Source: Cynocephalus volans (Eukaryota; Chordata; Mammalia; Dermoptera; Cynocephalidae). Taken from it: DNA of 64,000 bases. Below, piece by piece: positions 49,140 to 61,876 of this stretch (position 1 is its first letter; each line of letters starts with the position of its first letter). A program made the translations under genes and the position numbers. A model generated the notes under the pieces. The model ran no database searches, was not told the DNA's origin, and saw nothing but the letters and a program-made list of their open reading frames with translations. The stretch lies in assembly GCF_027409185.1 (NCBI RefSeq), contig NC_084465.1:31723864-31787863 (forward strand), read 5' to 3'.

Positions 49140-50520
49140 AGCACAGATGAAAAATAGTGGACTGATGTCACTGTGATGAATAAAGAGGTATAATGATTGT
49201 GTTAGATTTATATACTTTCTTCTTGTTTCATGTTCAGGAATGTTTTGCAAGTTGCATCATCTATAACTGAAAAAAATATAGAATATGTTGTCATGCTGCA
49301 TTTCATAATACAGATTGTAAACTTTTTACAAAGATCTCAACTTCAAGTGTGGGGAGTTTATTTCAATTTAGAAGATGGAGGACCTACTCCTGTGTTTGGA
49401 TCAATAAAATTATTTCCTCCTATGTATGATTAAATTCTAAAATAATTAACATTTGTCCCATCTTCTCAAATTATTACTGAATCTGCAGAGAGGTGAATGT
49501 AGCTATTTTTCCTTTTTCGTTCCCAGCTGTGCAGATTGCTGTACCAAGCAATGCCTTAGCAAAAACCCGTTGAATTAAAATAAAATCCAAGTTGAATCTC
49601 TCATGCTTCTTTATTGCTTCTTGAAAGACCACTCTATACTGGTCTGCCAAATATTAAAAACAACCTGTCCTAAAATTGTGAAATTTCATATTTCTTTTTC
49701 TTTTCATCTTTTATTGAAGGGGATCAGTGAGGAAGGAGGGAAAAGTCACTTCTGACAGAGGTAACAAGACAAAAGTTTCCTTGAAACTATAGAATCAACC
49801 AAAACCTCCTACCAAAATGATAGCTTAAGTGCTCTTTGGAATACTGCTTGATCAAGTCTTACAATAATGTACTATCATGTGTAAAGTTAATAAAACATTT
49901 TACTATTTTATAACTTTTACTAAAAGGATTGGTTCTAGCCTAACTTCATTAAAGCAATATGAGTTTTGGCATTTTTATAGTGTTTGGTAAGTGAGATTGT
50001 GTTGTCATTCTGATTGTCACAAAGTGAAGTGTTACAGCAAATTTTGTGGTACAGTAAAATGGTCTGAGCCAAGGACAATAAATTAAACTATGTACTATTC
50101 AGCATTTGGCATTTGGGAAAATTACCTACAAGAAGATATATTTAAATGTTCCAGTATTTCTTTTCTTAATTCTTTTTTATTTATTTATTTTTTGGTGGCT
50201 ACCTGGTAAGCAGAACCTTTCTTTATACCACTCTTCCCTGGAATGTGTCCTTACCATAGCAAATTATCCATTCATTCCCATCACTATGAAATAAATTACT
50301 CTACAAACAACACCGGTGTCAGAATAAAATGAAATCTTGAAAACAATTAAAGTCTCATATTTTGAAGATAAAGAAATTTTTCCTCATGTTTAGAAAATGT
50401 AAACTAGCTAAAGATTTTTATAGCTTAAACCTCTCAAAACTTCCTTACTCAGGGCCTAGAAAATCTTCACCTAAAGTAATACTGGGAGAAAAAACTAACT
50501 CCTTTCAAATCCAACTACCA
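49140..50520. other. Upstream region of SPAM1 copy B
   Basis: Collinear with 8.52-9.83 kb. Near 50.17-50.21 kb a T-rich stretch and 'ttttggtggctacctggta' look like a truncated CYN-like SINE tail absent from unit A. Confidence 0.5.
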
Positions 50521-51110
50521 ATACCAGTGCTGAACAGCAAGAAGTGGGAGAAGGAAATGGAATAAAGGATTAGCTTTCCCTATATCTCACGGAAGGAGTA
50601 CACCAAGTTTATTTAAATTAACATTCAACTCCAGTTTCTACATGATCATTTTATATAAGAATAATATGGCACAGAATGAGTCTACTGAGAAGGTCTTTAC
50701 TCACAGAAATCTTCAAAAAACAATGGACACTTCTATCTTTGAAAATTAAATGAACGAAATAGCTCTTCTTTAGTGTCAATCTTCTGACAAAGTGTTGGAG
50801 CACAGAATTGGGGACATACCTAGAAGTTGGCATCTAAAATAGCATCTTCCTTTTATTTAAAGCATCGAATAGAGACCTTTACCTGTTTAAAGCGTCTTAT
50901 ACAGAATTTCATCTCCATGGAAAATCTTAACTGATTTAACCCCAGATAATTAAAAATTGAACTTATCTGCAACTAGCATTCCTAAAGTCTGTGCTCAATT
51001 TATACCTACTAAAGTCACCTCTTAAGTGTCCTCCTTACCCATTGTGTGGATAATTGCTTCTTAAAGCACTCCTGCTAAGTCTTTGAAATCCCCCAAACCC
51101 CAGCAATGGT

Positions 51111-51200
51111 ACTTACCCAGAAGCTTACTTTCAAAGTCCAATTACTCAACCTGTCTAGTAGTACAAAGGCAAGAAGTGGTCTGGACACAATGGCTTCCTA
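51111..51200 (-). promoter_or_regulatory. Candidate 5' UTR exon/donor of SPAM1 copy B
   Basis: GCTTCTGG then GTAAGTACC on the minus strand (GT begins at 51116), the same donor as in unit A. It is about 2 kb above the ATG exon. Confidence 0.4.
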
Positions 51201-51779
51201 GAGCATTGACATGTCATTAGTGTGCCTTTTAGAAAAAAAAAAATAAAGGTATTTTTATATCAAAATTTACTTGGAAGTTTAAGATCTGAATACATCTAAA
51301 ATCGTATTTAGATTGAACTCTTTCCTGTTGTAAAGGAATTTTATCACCAGAACACATGCAAGCTAAATCCTTTGACCCAGGAAACCCTTCTCTGATGATA
51401 AGTCCAAAATTATTTTGTAATAAAAATAAATATATTTACATAAATTTATATAGATATGTGTAGATATTCACATAAGTAGTATTCACTACTATGTATTATA
51501 GCATCCATGAAATGAGAAATATAAAAAACAACTTTAATACCCAATGATAAGAAATGCTTAAATATGGTATCAGCCTGACGGAATTTATGCAGATATCAGA
51601 ACTAGTTACAAGGATAATGAAACAATATATAAAGATATTTGCCTAAATACCAAGTGAAATAAAGTACAAAAGTATACACTATCAGTTTAGGCATACAAAA
51701 ACATGTAAGCACATGCTTAAGGAATTGAAGAATATTCAGAAATAGAACAGAATATTTACATTTTCTGAGCATCCATTAT

Positions 51780-52110
51780 ATAATTTTTTTAATGTATTGA
51801 ATTGTACATTTTTATGGGGTATAGTTTGTTGTTTCAATACATGCATATGTTGTATAATGGTCCTATCAGAATAGTTAGCATATCTATCATCTAAAATTAT
51901 CATTTCTTTGTGGTTATGACGTACAAGATCCTCTTCTCTAGCTATCTCAAAATATACAATGCGATATTGTTAGCTATAGTCACCCTAGAGTAGCAGAATG
52001 TATTCTTCCTATTTAACTAACTTAGCAACTTTGTAGCTGTTTACTAACCTCTCCCTATCCCCCATCCCCCCTCCTCTTTCCATCCTCTGGTAACCACTAT
52101 TATACTATTT
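51780..52110 (-). repeat. L1 3' UTR, antisense
   Basis: 'ttgtacatttttatggggta', 'tgtataatggtcctatcaga' and 'ctctccctatcccccatccc' (a pyrimidine-rich complement of the L1 G-rich tract) mark it. It is specific to unit B. Confidence 0.65.
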
Positions 52111-52439
52111 CTTTTCTGTTTTTTTCTTTTTATGTATCTTTTTCCTAATTGACCCATGATTTATGGAGTTTAATGTGATATTTGGGCACCTTTATACAGT
52201 ATGCAATGATCCTGTCAGGATATTTAGCACATCCTTCCCCTCAAATATTTGTCACCTCTTCATGTTGGGAACATTAGAAAATCCTTTCAATTAGCTCCTT
52301 GAAGTTACCCATAATTTGTGGATGACTTGAGTCTCCCTATACTGCTGTAGAATCCTTGATCTTATTCTTCCTATGTCTCCACAATTTTGACCACCATCTC
52401 CCCATCCCCTCTCCAGCCTCCCTTCCCAGTCTTTAGTAA

Positions 52440-52775
52440 CCACTATTCTACTGTCTACCTAGTAAGTTGGGGTGTTTGGGAGATGATTAGATTGTAAGGA
52501 CTGTGCCCTCAAGAATGGATTGATCCATTCAGTAAGTAATTGGCATGGTTCTGATGGCTTTAAACAGCGCAAGTGAAAAGATTAGCTCACTCTTGCTCAG
52601 CCATTTCTTGTCATGTGACACCCTGCATTGCTGTAGAGAGTGACCAGCAGAAGAGGACCCACCAGATGTGTTCCCTGGAGCTTGGACTTCCAAGTCTCCA
52701 AACTGTAAGCAATGAATTTTGTTTCTTTTGTTTCACATATTCTGTTATAAGCAACAAAAATAAACTAATACAAGG
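52440..52775 (+). repeat. MaLR LTR, 3' part
   Basis: 'gagatgattagattgtaagg', 'gcattgctgtagagagtgac', 'aaactgtaagcaatgaattt' and 'aaataaactaatacaa' resemble the LTR at 25.16 kb. Confidence 0.7.
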
Positions 52776-53189
52776 AGTCAATCATGAGACCATCTCCACA
52801 ATCTACTCTTTTGGTATTCACATTTCTCATGAGTCTATACATATATGATCTCAATTTATTTAATTTATTTATTTAAATTTAGATAAAATCCTCTTACCAT
52901 TAAAGTAGATTTAGATTTTGAATATAAATTACTATTATAAATGTAAAGGTAAAAACTCGGAAATATGGTCAAATATTAATAAGGGCAAGATTGTCACTTT
53001 GGTGAAAGCAGAATATAACTGAAGGGGTGGGTGAGTGAAGGAGAGATTGCCAAGGTTTAAATCATTCACAGGGCAGTCTCCACTTGTTCTTGGCAGTTTG
53101 TTGCTTTTTATCCTAATCACATTTGATAGGGTGTGTATTGTTTCCAAAGTTTATAATTTCAACTTAAGGGCTGACTTCTACACTCAGTT

Positions 53190-53880
53190 ACAAGTGTAGG
53201 GGCCAAAGGAAAACTTCTTTACCCCTGGAGTTTCATTAATAAAGATCACTGACAAATTTAGATCAATATGAAGAAAAGGCATAACAAATTTTATAATTTA
53301 ACATGCTGGGAACGGGCAAAGCAGGGGGGAATCACAAGAGAGTGATGTCCCAATTTTCCACTGGGCTACAGAGCTTATATACCCATCTTCATGCGGAAAG
53401 GGGAGATGGGGAAGTGCTTGTAGGAATACATGATTTTTAAAGGGGTGTAATGGGCCTGGAGAACATATAATGATCCAGAACAAAGTTTGTTTGGCTCACA
53501 CAGCAGAAAATGTCTGGTAAATGATTTCTTTCTTTTTTTTTTTTTTTTTAATACTGAATGGGACCGAAATATAAGGCAATGGTCTGTGACAAAATTTAGT
53601 CCAGGTGTATTGACAGACTCCAGTCTTCAACCTGTGATATGAGTTAAGTTGATGAAATCCAAGCGAAGAGTTTTGAACAAACAGTTAAGAGACCAGAATA
53701 ATATTCCCCCAAAGCAGAAAAAGTGCAAAAATTTACACTTTTTCAAGAAAGAAAGAATCCTTTGAACAAGATTTTTTTCTAGGAAGTTTCTTCTTAAGCT
53801 ATGATATTTTATAAATAATCTGGCCAGAAATACATATAAACTTGACTCAACAGGAGAGGTTAATACCACTTTACATGGCA
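53190..53880 (-). repeat. ERV1 LTR, minus member of an inverted pair
   Basis: Its 3' end (gene sense) is 'tttcctttggcccctaca' complement at 53190. Words match 54.31-54.74 kb in reverse and also the LTR at 13.29 kb. A poly-T tract lies at about 53.53-53.55 kb. Confidence 0.75.
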
Positions 53881-54079
53881 TTTCATCAACTTCTTTTTTC
53901 TTCCCCTTTCCTTTATTATTAACATTATTATTCCTCTCCCTTGGTTCCTTCTAACTTTGTCTTAACTTTCTCAGTATTGCCTCAGATATATTTTGAACAG
54001 GTTGGATATTCTGAAGGCTAAAGAAATTGCTAATCCTTAATCTATGTAACCACTACTAGGCACAATTAAATGCCAGAAA

Positions 54080-54745
54080 AACTACTCACAGAGCTGTTGT
54101 GGTGCAAAAAACTGTTACTCAAACTATGGTCCTTTGACAGGCTGAAATAAAGAAGCAGCCTCAAGGTCTCTCTGACCTTCCCCTCCCCCTCAATTCTCTG
54201 TCACTCTCCAAAGCACAGGATGAAGCTGATTCCCTTATCTACCTGTCGTTTAGACCCACCAAGAAAAAGAAGACAATTACCTCTAGTCCCTTCTGTCATT
54301 TCCCTGAGTTTTCATTAACTTAACTCATATCACAGGAAGACTGTAATCTGTCAACACACCTGAACTAACTTTTATCATAGACTATTGTCTTATATTCTGG
54401 TCCCATTTGGTATTTTGGAGAAAATCATTTACCAGTCATTGTCTGCTTTGCAGTCCAAACAGACTTTGTCCTGGGCCATTGTTTGTTCTTCTGGCCCATT
54501 GAATTCCCCTAAAAATCATTTACTTCTACACCCCCACCTGTCCTTGCCCTATGGAGATGGGTATATAAGTTGTGTACCCCAATGGAAAATTGGGACATAA
54601 CTCTTTTGTGATTCCTCTGTGCTTTGCTTTCTCCTAGCACATTAAATAATAAAATTTGTTATAACTTTTCTTCATATGTATCTAAATTTCTCTGTGATTT
54701 TTATTAATGAACCTTTAGGGGTGAAGTTTTTCTTTAGACCCTACA
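54080..54745 (+). repeat. ERV1 LTR, plus member of an inverted pair
   Basis: 'tgggtatataagttgtgtac' (TATA-like), 'aattgggacataactctttt' and 'cattaaataataaaatttgt' are the promoter and polyA parts. It mirrors 53.19-53.88 kb. Confidence 0.75.
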
Positions 54746-55985
54746 GAGCTAAAGAGGTAGTCTTAAAAACATGGCACATAGTAGAACTAATCCTTGTCCA
54801 CAAAGTCATACCTGGTTTTCCCTACTAGGTTATGTAACAGAAAGAGAAAAAGACAACTTACTTTTGAAGTAAAACTTAAAAAGTTTTCCTCTAAGATCTC
54901 AGTAGATCAGAAGTTGCTCCACTCTGATAGCTCTGCAATATCTAACCTGTTGGGTGAGAATAGGCAGCACTTTGTCCTGTCAAAAGAAAGACTTAGTCTT
55001 CTGAGATGTCATGGGGTAGGGAAACCTCTGTGTGTCTGTATGTGTGTGTCTGTGTGTGTGGTTGGTGTTTTAATACCAACAAATTCAAGTGCTTCTGGCA
55101 GAGAAGATTAGCAAGGATGGTAAATTAACATAATAATGCTATCAATTTTTTATTAGCATTTGAAATGAGTTTCAGAGCCCAGTAGTAAAACAAGCTCCTA
55201 TTGCAATTGCTTTGATTGCTAAGCATTTTGTTCAATTAATGACAGATTTCTGTAGTGTAATGCTGGTGAAGAATAAACTTCAAGGCAATGTTTCCAAGAA
55301 AGTACAGAATATACTGCACAAGTAATTTCTCCCTACAAAATTAATGAAACAAATTAGAATTAATGTTTTCAATGATAAAGAAAGTCATGTTTAACATTTG
55401 TTATTACAGGAAAATACTTCTTTCCTAAATCCTGCTCCTTTCTTTGTTAAGGTGGGAAGAGAGAGATGAAAGGAGAAAAAGAACAGCCAAATAAATAGTG
55501 AAATCCCTCAAGAGCAGTTCCCAAAATCAAATTTTATTTAATTGCTGGGGTGGAACATAGAAATATAATTTACACATGTCCAATTTATGCAATAAGTTAA
55601 TCCTATTTTGACATAATTAGAAAAATATGTCTAAGAAGCTAGCAAACCACTGTCTGATTAAATGTAAATTCTAAATATTGAATCCTTAAACAAATTATAT
55701 TGATACGTTGTAAAAAAGAATATTAGTACTTTGGTTTTTAGAAATGCATGATAGGTCAACACCAAAGGTGTTTTATTGAAAATAAGAAAGTAATTCATCT
55801 TATGCCTGAAAGAGAATTCCTTTGGAAAGAATGTGAATAACATTCTACGTCTAAAATGTCTTTGGAGACTCCAATGTACATTAAAAAATGTAAATAATAA
55901 ACCTTTAATTGTAGGGTTAAGTTATTGTTCAACTTGCAGAGCCACTCAATGGATACTCAATAGATACATGCCAAATTAGTTAGTT
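54746..55985. other. Non-coding, unassigned
   Basis: A TG-rich microsatellite at about 55.03-55.06 kb; otherwise no gene or named repeat. Confidence 0.45.
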
Positions 55986-55989
55986 AGTT

Positions 55990-56575
55990 AACCAAATGAA
56001 TGAACCTGTACTTTAAATTTCAGCAAACTCAAAATTATGGTCAATGGTGACACTCGAAAATGAAGGTGTTCACACAAAAACTGAAGCATACCAAGTAAAG
56101 AGCACACCAAAAACACCATTTTCACATGGGTAGCTTTCCATAGCCACCACAATTTCCATGGCTGCTACAAAAGCAGCTAATCTCTATAGCAGCAGTCACA
56201 CCCACCGTGCAGATGGCATGCCAGACTCTCAACTGCTTTGACACAAGCAGAGGCACTAGCTGAGATCCAAAAAAAAAGAGGTCCTTTCTTTCCACAAAGC
56301 ACACACAGAATAATAGAAGAAGCATCTGATTTATGAGAATAGGGGAGGCCCTGATCACACCTGTCTCGCTGTCTCAGTACCGGACAGATCATCTAGGCAA
56401 CAAACCAACAGCGGAACAGTTAATCTATCAGATGTAGAGAACAAATCTATGGTCATTAGAAGGGGGAGGGGAAAGGAAGAGGAGAGACTGGATAAGGGGC
56501 ATAAAGAATAGGTATGATTTGTAACAATAAACATGCTAGTAAAAAATTTTTAAAAAGCAAAGCTGGACATTAGTT
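55990..56575 (+). mobile_element. Second relative of the L1-derived composite, without VNTR
   Basis: From about 56.10 kb it aligns with the minus strand of 26.78-26.33 kb. Shared words include 'tccacaaagc', 'agaagaagcatctg', 'ggacagatcatcta' and 'ttgtaacaata'. A G-rich tract (56.46 kb) and an A-rich end follow. The first part (55.99-56.13 kb) also resembles 57.07-57.24 kb. Confidence 0.6.
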
Positions 56576-56579
56576 AAAG

Positions 56580-57055
56580 CAGTAAAAACAGATTTTATTC
56601 AGAAAAACTATTGCAACAGGGGAAACAAAACATTAGTAAAGAAATGACCTGAATCCCAAATACAAAAAATAAATAAATAAATAAAGTGGAAATTTATAGC
56701 CAAGAAGCAGGGTGGGGGTCAGTGAATAGGACATTTCGTCAGGGGCAAGGGGGATTCTGACTAAACTGGCCTCACAGGATTCTTGCTGGAGGCAGGCCAG
56801 GGGGTGATCAGACATCACCTGAGGGTGATGAAGAACCCCACCCCACCCACCTCCCCTGGGTGGTCTGATTAGAGGATGGGAAATTCTTGCTAAACTGACT
56901 TAGCAGGCTTCTTGCTAGAACTGGGCTCTAAAAGGAAGGACATAGAATCCCAGGGTTCGAGACCTAGTCAAAAAGAATGGACAGATGAACTGGATTAGAC
57001 TTTGGTCAAGGAGAGAATCTTTGTCAGTCCCCCCTCTTGTATATGCTGGATGAGT
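56580..57055 (-). repeat. Probable ERV LTR, antisense
   Basis: GC-rich block with an A-rich (aaat)n start and 'cagattttattcagaaaaac' (complement holds AATAAA). LTR-like structure; family not named. Confidence 0.45.
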
Positions 57056-57508
57056 TAAGTGCTTAATTAAATAAATGACCTTGATTCACTTTGAATTTCA
57101 GTAAACTGAAAATTATGGCCAATGACAATGCTTTAAAACAAAGACGTTCAAACAAAAACCACAGAAGCTCAAGCATTATTCAGAAGACAAGTACGTTTTC
57201 TACAGCCAAGCATGAGGCCAACACACCCAGATATAACTGAAACGAAGTAATTGAACGAAGATTTAAAAGAGCCTGTAAAGATGCTAGTTAAAAACACAAT
57301 AGCTTTGCTAGCTAGGGTTGCTGTCTGCAATGCCATTTGTCAAGCCCCAAGCTAAGCTCAGTGATGCCCAACTTTCAGTCAACCCAACATTCCACTATCA
57401 TAAAAGTAGGACCTGTCCTAGTTCTTCTGTGATTACAGTGGCTCAGCGGCCTAGCACTAACAGCAAAGGGCTTAGTACCAACTCAAGTCAAAGTAAAAGA
57501 AGAATAAC

Positions 57509-59507
57509 AGCGGGGTGGGGGGTCACTCTGTGGTGGGGGCTATTAATGGCGGTTCCAGGGTCTGCAACATTTTTTCCAGTTGTCCTAAATTCATCTGAAG
57601 TGGAGGCAGCAAAGCTTGACATTTTTGCTGGTGTGGAATGACTGAGTACAAACTGGTGATGGTTGGAGCACGTGGTGGTATGGTAGAAAAAGCACATTGA
57701 AAATCTGCTAATCCAGAACCACTTTGTAGATGAATATGATCCCACCACAAAGGATTCTTAACAAAAACAGGCATTTATAGAGTGACATGTGCCTGTTGCA
57801 CATATGGGTACACCGGGACAAGGGGACTACAGTGCCATGAGAGACCAATACGGGAGGACAGGCAAAGGCTTGCTCTGTTTATTTGCCTTCAATAATAGCA
57901 AATCATTTGCAGACATTAATCTCTACAGGGAGCAGATTAAGTGAGTAAAAGACTCAGATCTGTGCTACTGGAAACAAGTGTGATTTGCCAACAAGGACAG
58001 TTGACACAAAACAAGCCCATGAGCTGGTTAAGAGTAACGGAATTTTGTTTATCGAAACTTCAGCCAAGACCAAATAGGGTGTTGAAAATGCCTTTTACAT
58101 ACTGGTAGGAGAAATGTGCCAGTAACAATGAAAAAACTCCACAGCGGTGATGACGGGACTCGAGGTTGTACGGGGTTGCCATGTGTGGTGATGTAACAAA
58201 ATACTTACAAAGTTCTGTCATCAGCAAAGAGCCACTTTGCAGGCTTCACTGACACCCTGGTCCTGACTTCCCTGGAGGAGAGCTATTCCTCTTGCTATCT
58301 TCAGTCTCCCAGAGAAACTCCTGATCATACCCCAACTCTGAGTAGATAGTACAGTATTCTCTATTGGAGAAATTCTCAGAATAACTACATCCTCACTTGG
58401 TTGTCGGACTGGAGAAATGCATCTCTTCCCAGTACGTTTCTGCCCTGGGTTCTCCTTAGACACATGCAAGCACACCTCCATCACCCCAGGTTTTTTATCT
58501 CAAAAGAGAACCAAACTGCAGACATGAAATTCTAAAGAAGCAACTGCTGATTTTTCTTTATTTCTTTTAACTGTTAGACTTGGAACTATGTTAGTTTGGG
58601 GGGAAATGTCATAAACAACCGATTTACAGAGAATATAGTTAACATTGCTGTTTGGTTGGTGTGTAATCTGTAAACTAGCATCTGCTCTGTATGTACAAAT
58701 ACAAAAGTGAATATTGACTTTTTAAAACGGACCTTAACCAGAAAAACAACCATCTTTGGGGTAACTAAGACCAAGCAGAACGTTTCAGTCAGCCCTTAAC
58801 TTGGAAACTGATAATTATCAATTCCTTGAGGTTAGCCGGGAGATGAAATTACTGCATCTTATGTTGATTTACTTCAGAGGAGGTGCACCTACAATTAAGG
58901 ACTGAAACTAAGTTTCTTGTTTTTCTTAACTCTCTAACTGGCTGCAAACAAGAGGAGATATAAGAGAGAGGCAAGACAACCTAGCTGATTGTAAACTCCC
59001 TCTCTCACTTAAAGGAAAACTGCATTCACATTAATTAGAAATCCATGTCAGGTGTGTTTATGATGTCTGACTAAGGTATTCTCCGTGAGCTCTCCCTAGG
59101 AGATAAGGACTCCAACTCTGAGGTAACATCAAGGACTTGAAGCTCACCACAGACTCTGTGATGCTGAAGTTTCCAATCCATCGTGGGACCCTGACATTTG
59201 ACTCAGACCATCTGCTGCTCCCAGACTCCTCCCCTGCTCCTTTTTTTCTATAGAACAAAGACCCTTACCTCATCTTCCTGCCTCTTCCCCTTTATAAACC
59301 CCAGAACAGACATCAGAAGGTGGGATGATTTTAGCCTGGTCATCCCCCAGATGCCAGTTATGTGAATAAACATTCTAATCCTTGCACCAACTTCTGGATT
59401 TTCAAGTCATTTGTTTAATGCCAGTGGGCAAGCCGCGCCCGGTCTGGCAGTAGCATTTTGACTTTCATGTAATTAAATAGAACTCTCACAACAACGAGAA
59501 AAAAAGA
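57509..59507 (+). pseudogene. NRAS processed pseudogene, interrupted by an LTR
   Basis: An intronless copy of NRAS mRNA. The 5' UTR words 'tggtgggggctattaatggc' and 'ggttccagggtctgcaacat' precede ATG at 57640. The start reads MTEYKLVMVGA, then frameshifts and stops follow. Later parts match the NHFVDEYDPT switch I segment, [23 protein letters not shown] and the terminal GLPCVVM with TAA near 58.19 kb. The NRAS-specific 3' UTR ('cactgacaccctggtcctga', 'ttctcagaataactac') runs to about 58.72 kb, is cut by an LTR, resumes at about 59.456 kb ('catgtaattaaatag') and ends in a short A tract. No introns, a poly-A end and a possible short direct repeat (aagaataa at 57500 and 59504) indicate L1-mediated retrocopying. 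It cannot code for a Ras protein. Confidence 0.92.
58725..59455 (+). repeat. ERV LTR inserted in the NRAS pseudogene 3' UTR
   Basis: 'cctctttcccctttataaac'-like region near 59.28 kb, 'gtgaataaacattctaatcc' (AATAAA) and an end near 'ggtctggcagtagca' mark an LTR with U3-R-U5. NRAS 3' UTR sequence lies on both sides. Left edge approximate. Confidence 0.65.
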
Positions 59508-59509
59508 AT

Positions 59510-60365
59510 AATGAAGACCTCTATGATTACTGGTGCATTGCATAATGAACTCACAAAAGTGTGCTAGTCATAACAGGGGCTGTGGTTCACGATTGGCCTT
59601 CATCAGCAATCACCAGTGGTTCTCTTCCCTTTACCAGTCAGATACTTTTGATTTTTATTTCTTTGAGTTGCCAGTCATAGTTACTAAATCTTCTACATAT
59701 GGATTACAGTGAAGATCCAAATGGTCACTATAGTCACATACAATCAGAAAATACCCATTTGTTAACAAATTTCCTTTGTCCAAAGGCAATAGGGACCCAA
59801 TCTCTTCAAACGCAAGTAAGTATATTAACCAAATCAGAGGATAAATGTCATTAAAGAACAAAATATATATATCGTCAAAAGAAAATACAACAGGTAGTTT
59901 TCCTTTTAACTATTGAAGATATCCGGAGCCTACAAAGATACCAGGCCTGGAAAAGCAGCACTTGGGATGCAGACTGATTTTCTTTTAGGAAAGACGACTG
60001 GTCCAAAAATCTTTTCAGAGTTTTAAGTGTTCATTACTTATCTTCTTAAAGAGTCATCTTCTGTAGTCTACCTTAAGAATGCACATTTTGTGAAAACAAA
60101 ATGATGTCTGAATTCTTAAGCAACCAAATGTCTTCCCAGTAGCAACTGCCACGTTCCCTTTAGCTAATGGTGTGATAACAGTACAAGATTAGAATACTAC
60201 AAAGCAGCACTGGAAACACTCATTGGTGTCTTTCTTTACCATGACTTTATTCTCTCTTCTCACATTCACTATTAAACTTTTTCTTTCTATCTTAACTGAG
60301 TCTTCCGTCTGCCTATGAGACCTAGAGGCTGGTGACACACATGGCTAAAGGTATTAAAGAGCCCA
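59510..60365. other. Non-coding, unassigned
   Basis: No gene. The part up to 60.3 kb has some LTR-like features (AATAAA-like and pyrimidine-rich words) but no confident family. Confidence 0.4.
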
Positions 60366-60369
60366 GATC

Positions 60370-61000
60370 CAGAAAAGGATTGAGGCTTTATTTCCATTTT
60401 TAGCTCTATTCTGCAACAGCTGGAGGATCCAAATTATTCAGTCTTTATCACTTGATTCTTTAAAATTATTGTCAAAGGACAAAATTACAACAAAACTAGT
60501 TAAAGATCTCAATTGGCTTTATCATGAATCTAGAATCAGGCAACTTGTCATTCCATCAAATATAATAAGTGTTCCAATGAGTCAAGCAGAGGAAGTCGGT
60601 TTTATAGACAGAAAAGGCTGGAAAAAGCAAAAACAAGGAAAAAAAGCAGATTGGTCATTTCACAGTTACTTTCTTAGTAAAGCAGGGACAGAGAGACAGC
60701 ACAATAGAAAAATAATTGATTATTTAAGACTAAGTTAAGTAAATTAACTGAGTTACTTGAGGCTATCCTTTTTGTGTAAGGATTAAAGCAGAGGGAACTT
60801 TGTTTTCATGCCTATTGAAGATTCAAACTGGCCCGTTTGGGAAACTGGCTGTTATCTTTCTCTCCTGATTTCTCAGTAAGTCAGACCACAACTTAGTTTA
60901 GGTTTGGTGACATAGAACTTAGCAGGAGCGAATCCATTTTGATTTTTAGTTTGGTTTTTTGGGGCCTAGTGCAGGAACTTGGTCCAAAACAATGGCCTCC
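60370..61000 (-). repeat. Probable ERV LTR, antisense
   Basis: 'gaggctttatttccattttt' (complement with AATAAA), 'gcaacagctggaggatcc' and the 'ggcctagtgcaggaacttgg' end suggest a reversed LTR. The 89-codon frame at 60469-60738 lies inside and is probably fortuitous. Confidence 0.5.
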
Positions 61001-61394
61001 TCTAAATTTTATTCAACCGTATATTGGTAATACCTAGATCTATCTAACACTGAGGAATGCTGGGATAGTGTGTGAAATGATACTCGGGAAGTATTTTTTA
61101 TAAGCTATGTAAGTCTAAAGTGCAGTGTTATTTTCCCTGGACTACCAATATTATTAAATGTTGCTTACTATGGCTCATTTGCATTTATTGCAAACTACAA
61201 GAAAGACAGCTGTAATAGGGGTGGAGAGGATTCTTTCTGAACTTTTGGGAGTCATACAAAACAATGTATATTCGATTAGGGATATCTCTAGAAAAAAACT
61301 AAGGGATTTTAAATTCCTAGTCCAGGAAAACCAAAAATATATTTAACATGAATACTGATGCAGACAATATAGAGATGTTTGGGTGTAACAGTGG

Positions 61395-61876
61395 TAATCT
61401 AGAGTCGTGAATTACTTAATGATGAGGATATGTTCTGAAAAATGTGTCATTAGGTATAGCCTATTGCTCTTAGGCTACAAACCTGTACAGCATGTTACTG
61501 TATTAAATACTGTAGGCAATTGTAATACAATGATAACTATTTGTGTACCTAAACATAGGAAAGGAACAGTAAAAATAAGGTATGGAAGATGAAAAATGGT
61601 AAACCGGTACAGGGCACTTTCCATGAGTGGAGCTTGCAGGACTGGAAGTTGCTCTGAGTGAGTCAGTGAGTGAGTGAATGTGAGGGTCTAGGACATTATG
61701 GACACTACTGTAGACTTTATAAACACTATACACTAAGCCTACACTAAATTTATATAAAAAATAAAGTGTGCTTATGACAACTATGATGTCACTGTCCATT
61801 ATAATCTAATGGGACCACTGTGGTATACATGGTCTGCTGTTGATCAAAACATGGTTACGTGGCACCTGACTGTACA
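61395..61876 (+). mobile_element. MER2/Tigger-like non-autonomous DNA transposon
   Basis: 'acttaatgatgaggatatgt' near the start, 'ggtatagcctattgctctta', 'ggctacaaacctgtacagca', 'atactgtaggcaattgtaat', and the end 'ggttacgtggcacctgactg'. An internal extra segment (about 61.60-61.79 kb) ends in 'taaaaaataaagtgtgctt'. Confidence 0.7.

Larger units (their letters stand above)
42150..53190. repeat. Tandem segmental duplication, unit B
   Basis: Partner of about 1.63-12.53 kb, same orientation, about 40.5 kb away. Between 51.78 and 52.77 kb it carries an antisense L1 tail and a MaLR LTR that unit A lacks; alignment resumes at 52.78 and 52.86 kb. Confidence 0.9.

Noticed and set aside
57318-57641. 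A 107-codon plus frame ending at the NRAS ATG as a real protein
   Set aside because: It runs from unassigned repeat-like sequence into the NRAS pseudogene 5' UTR; its open state is chance.
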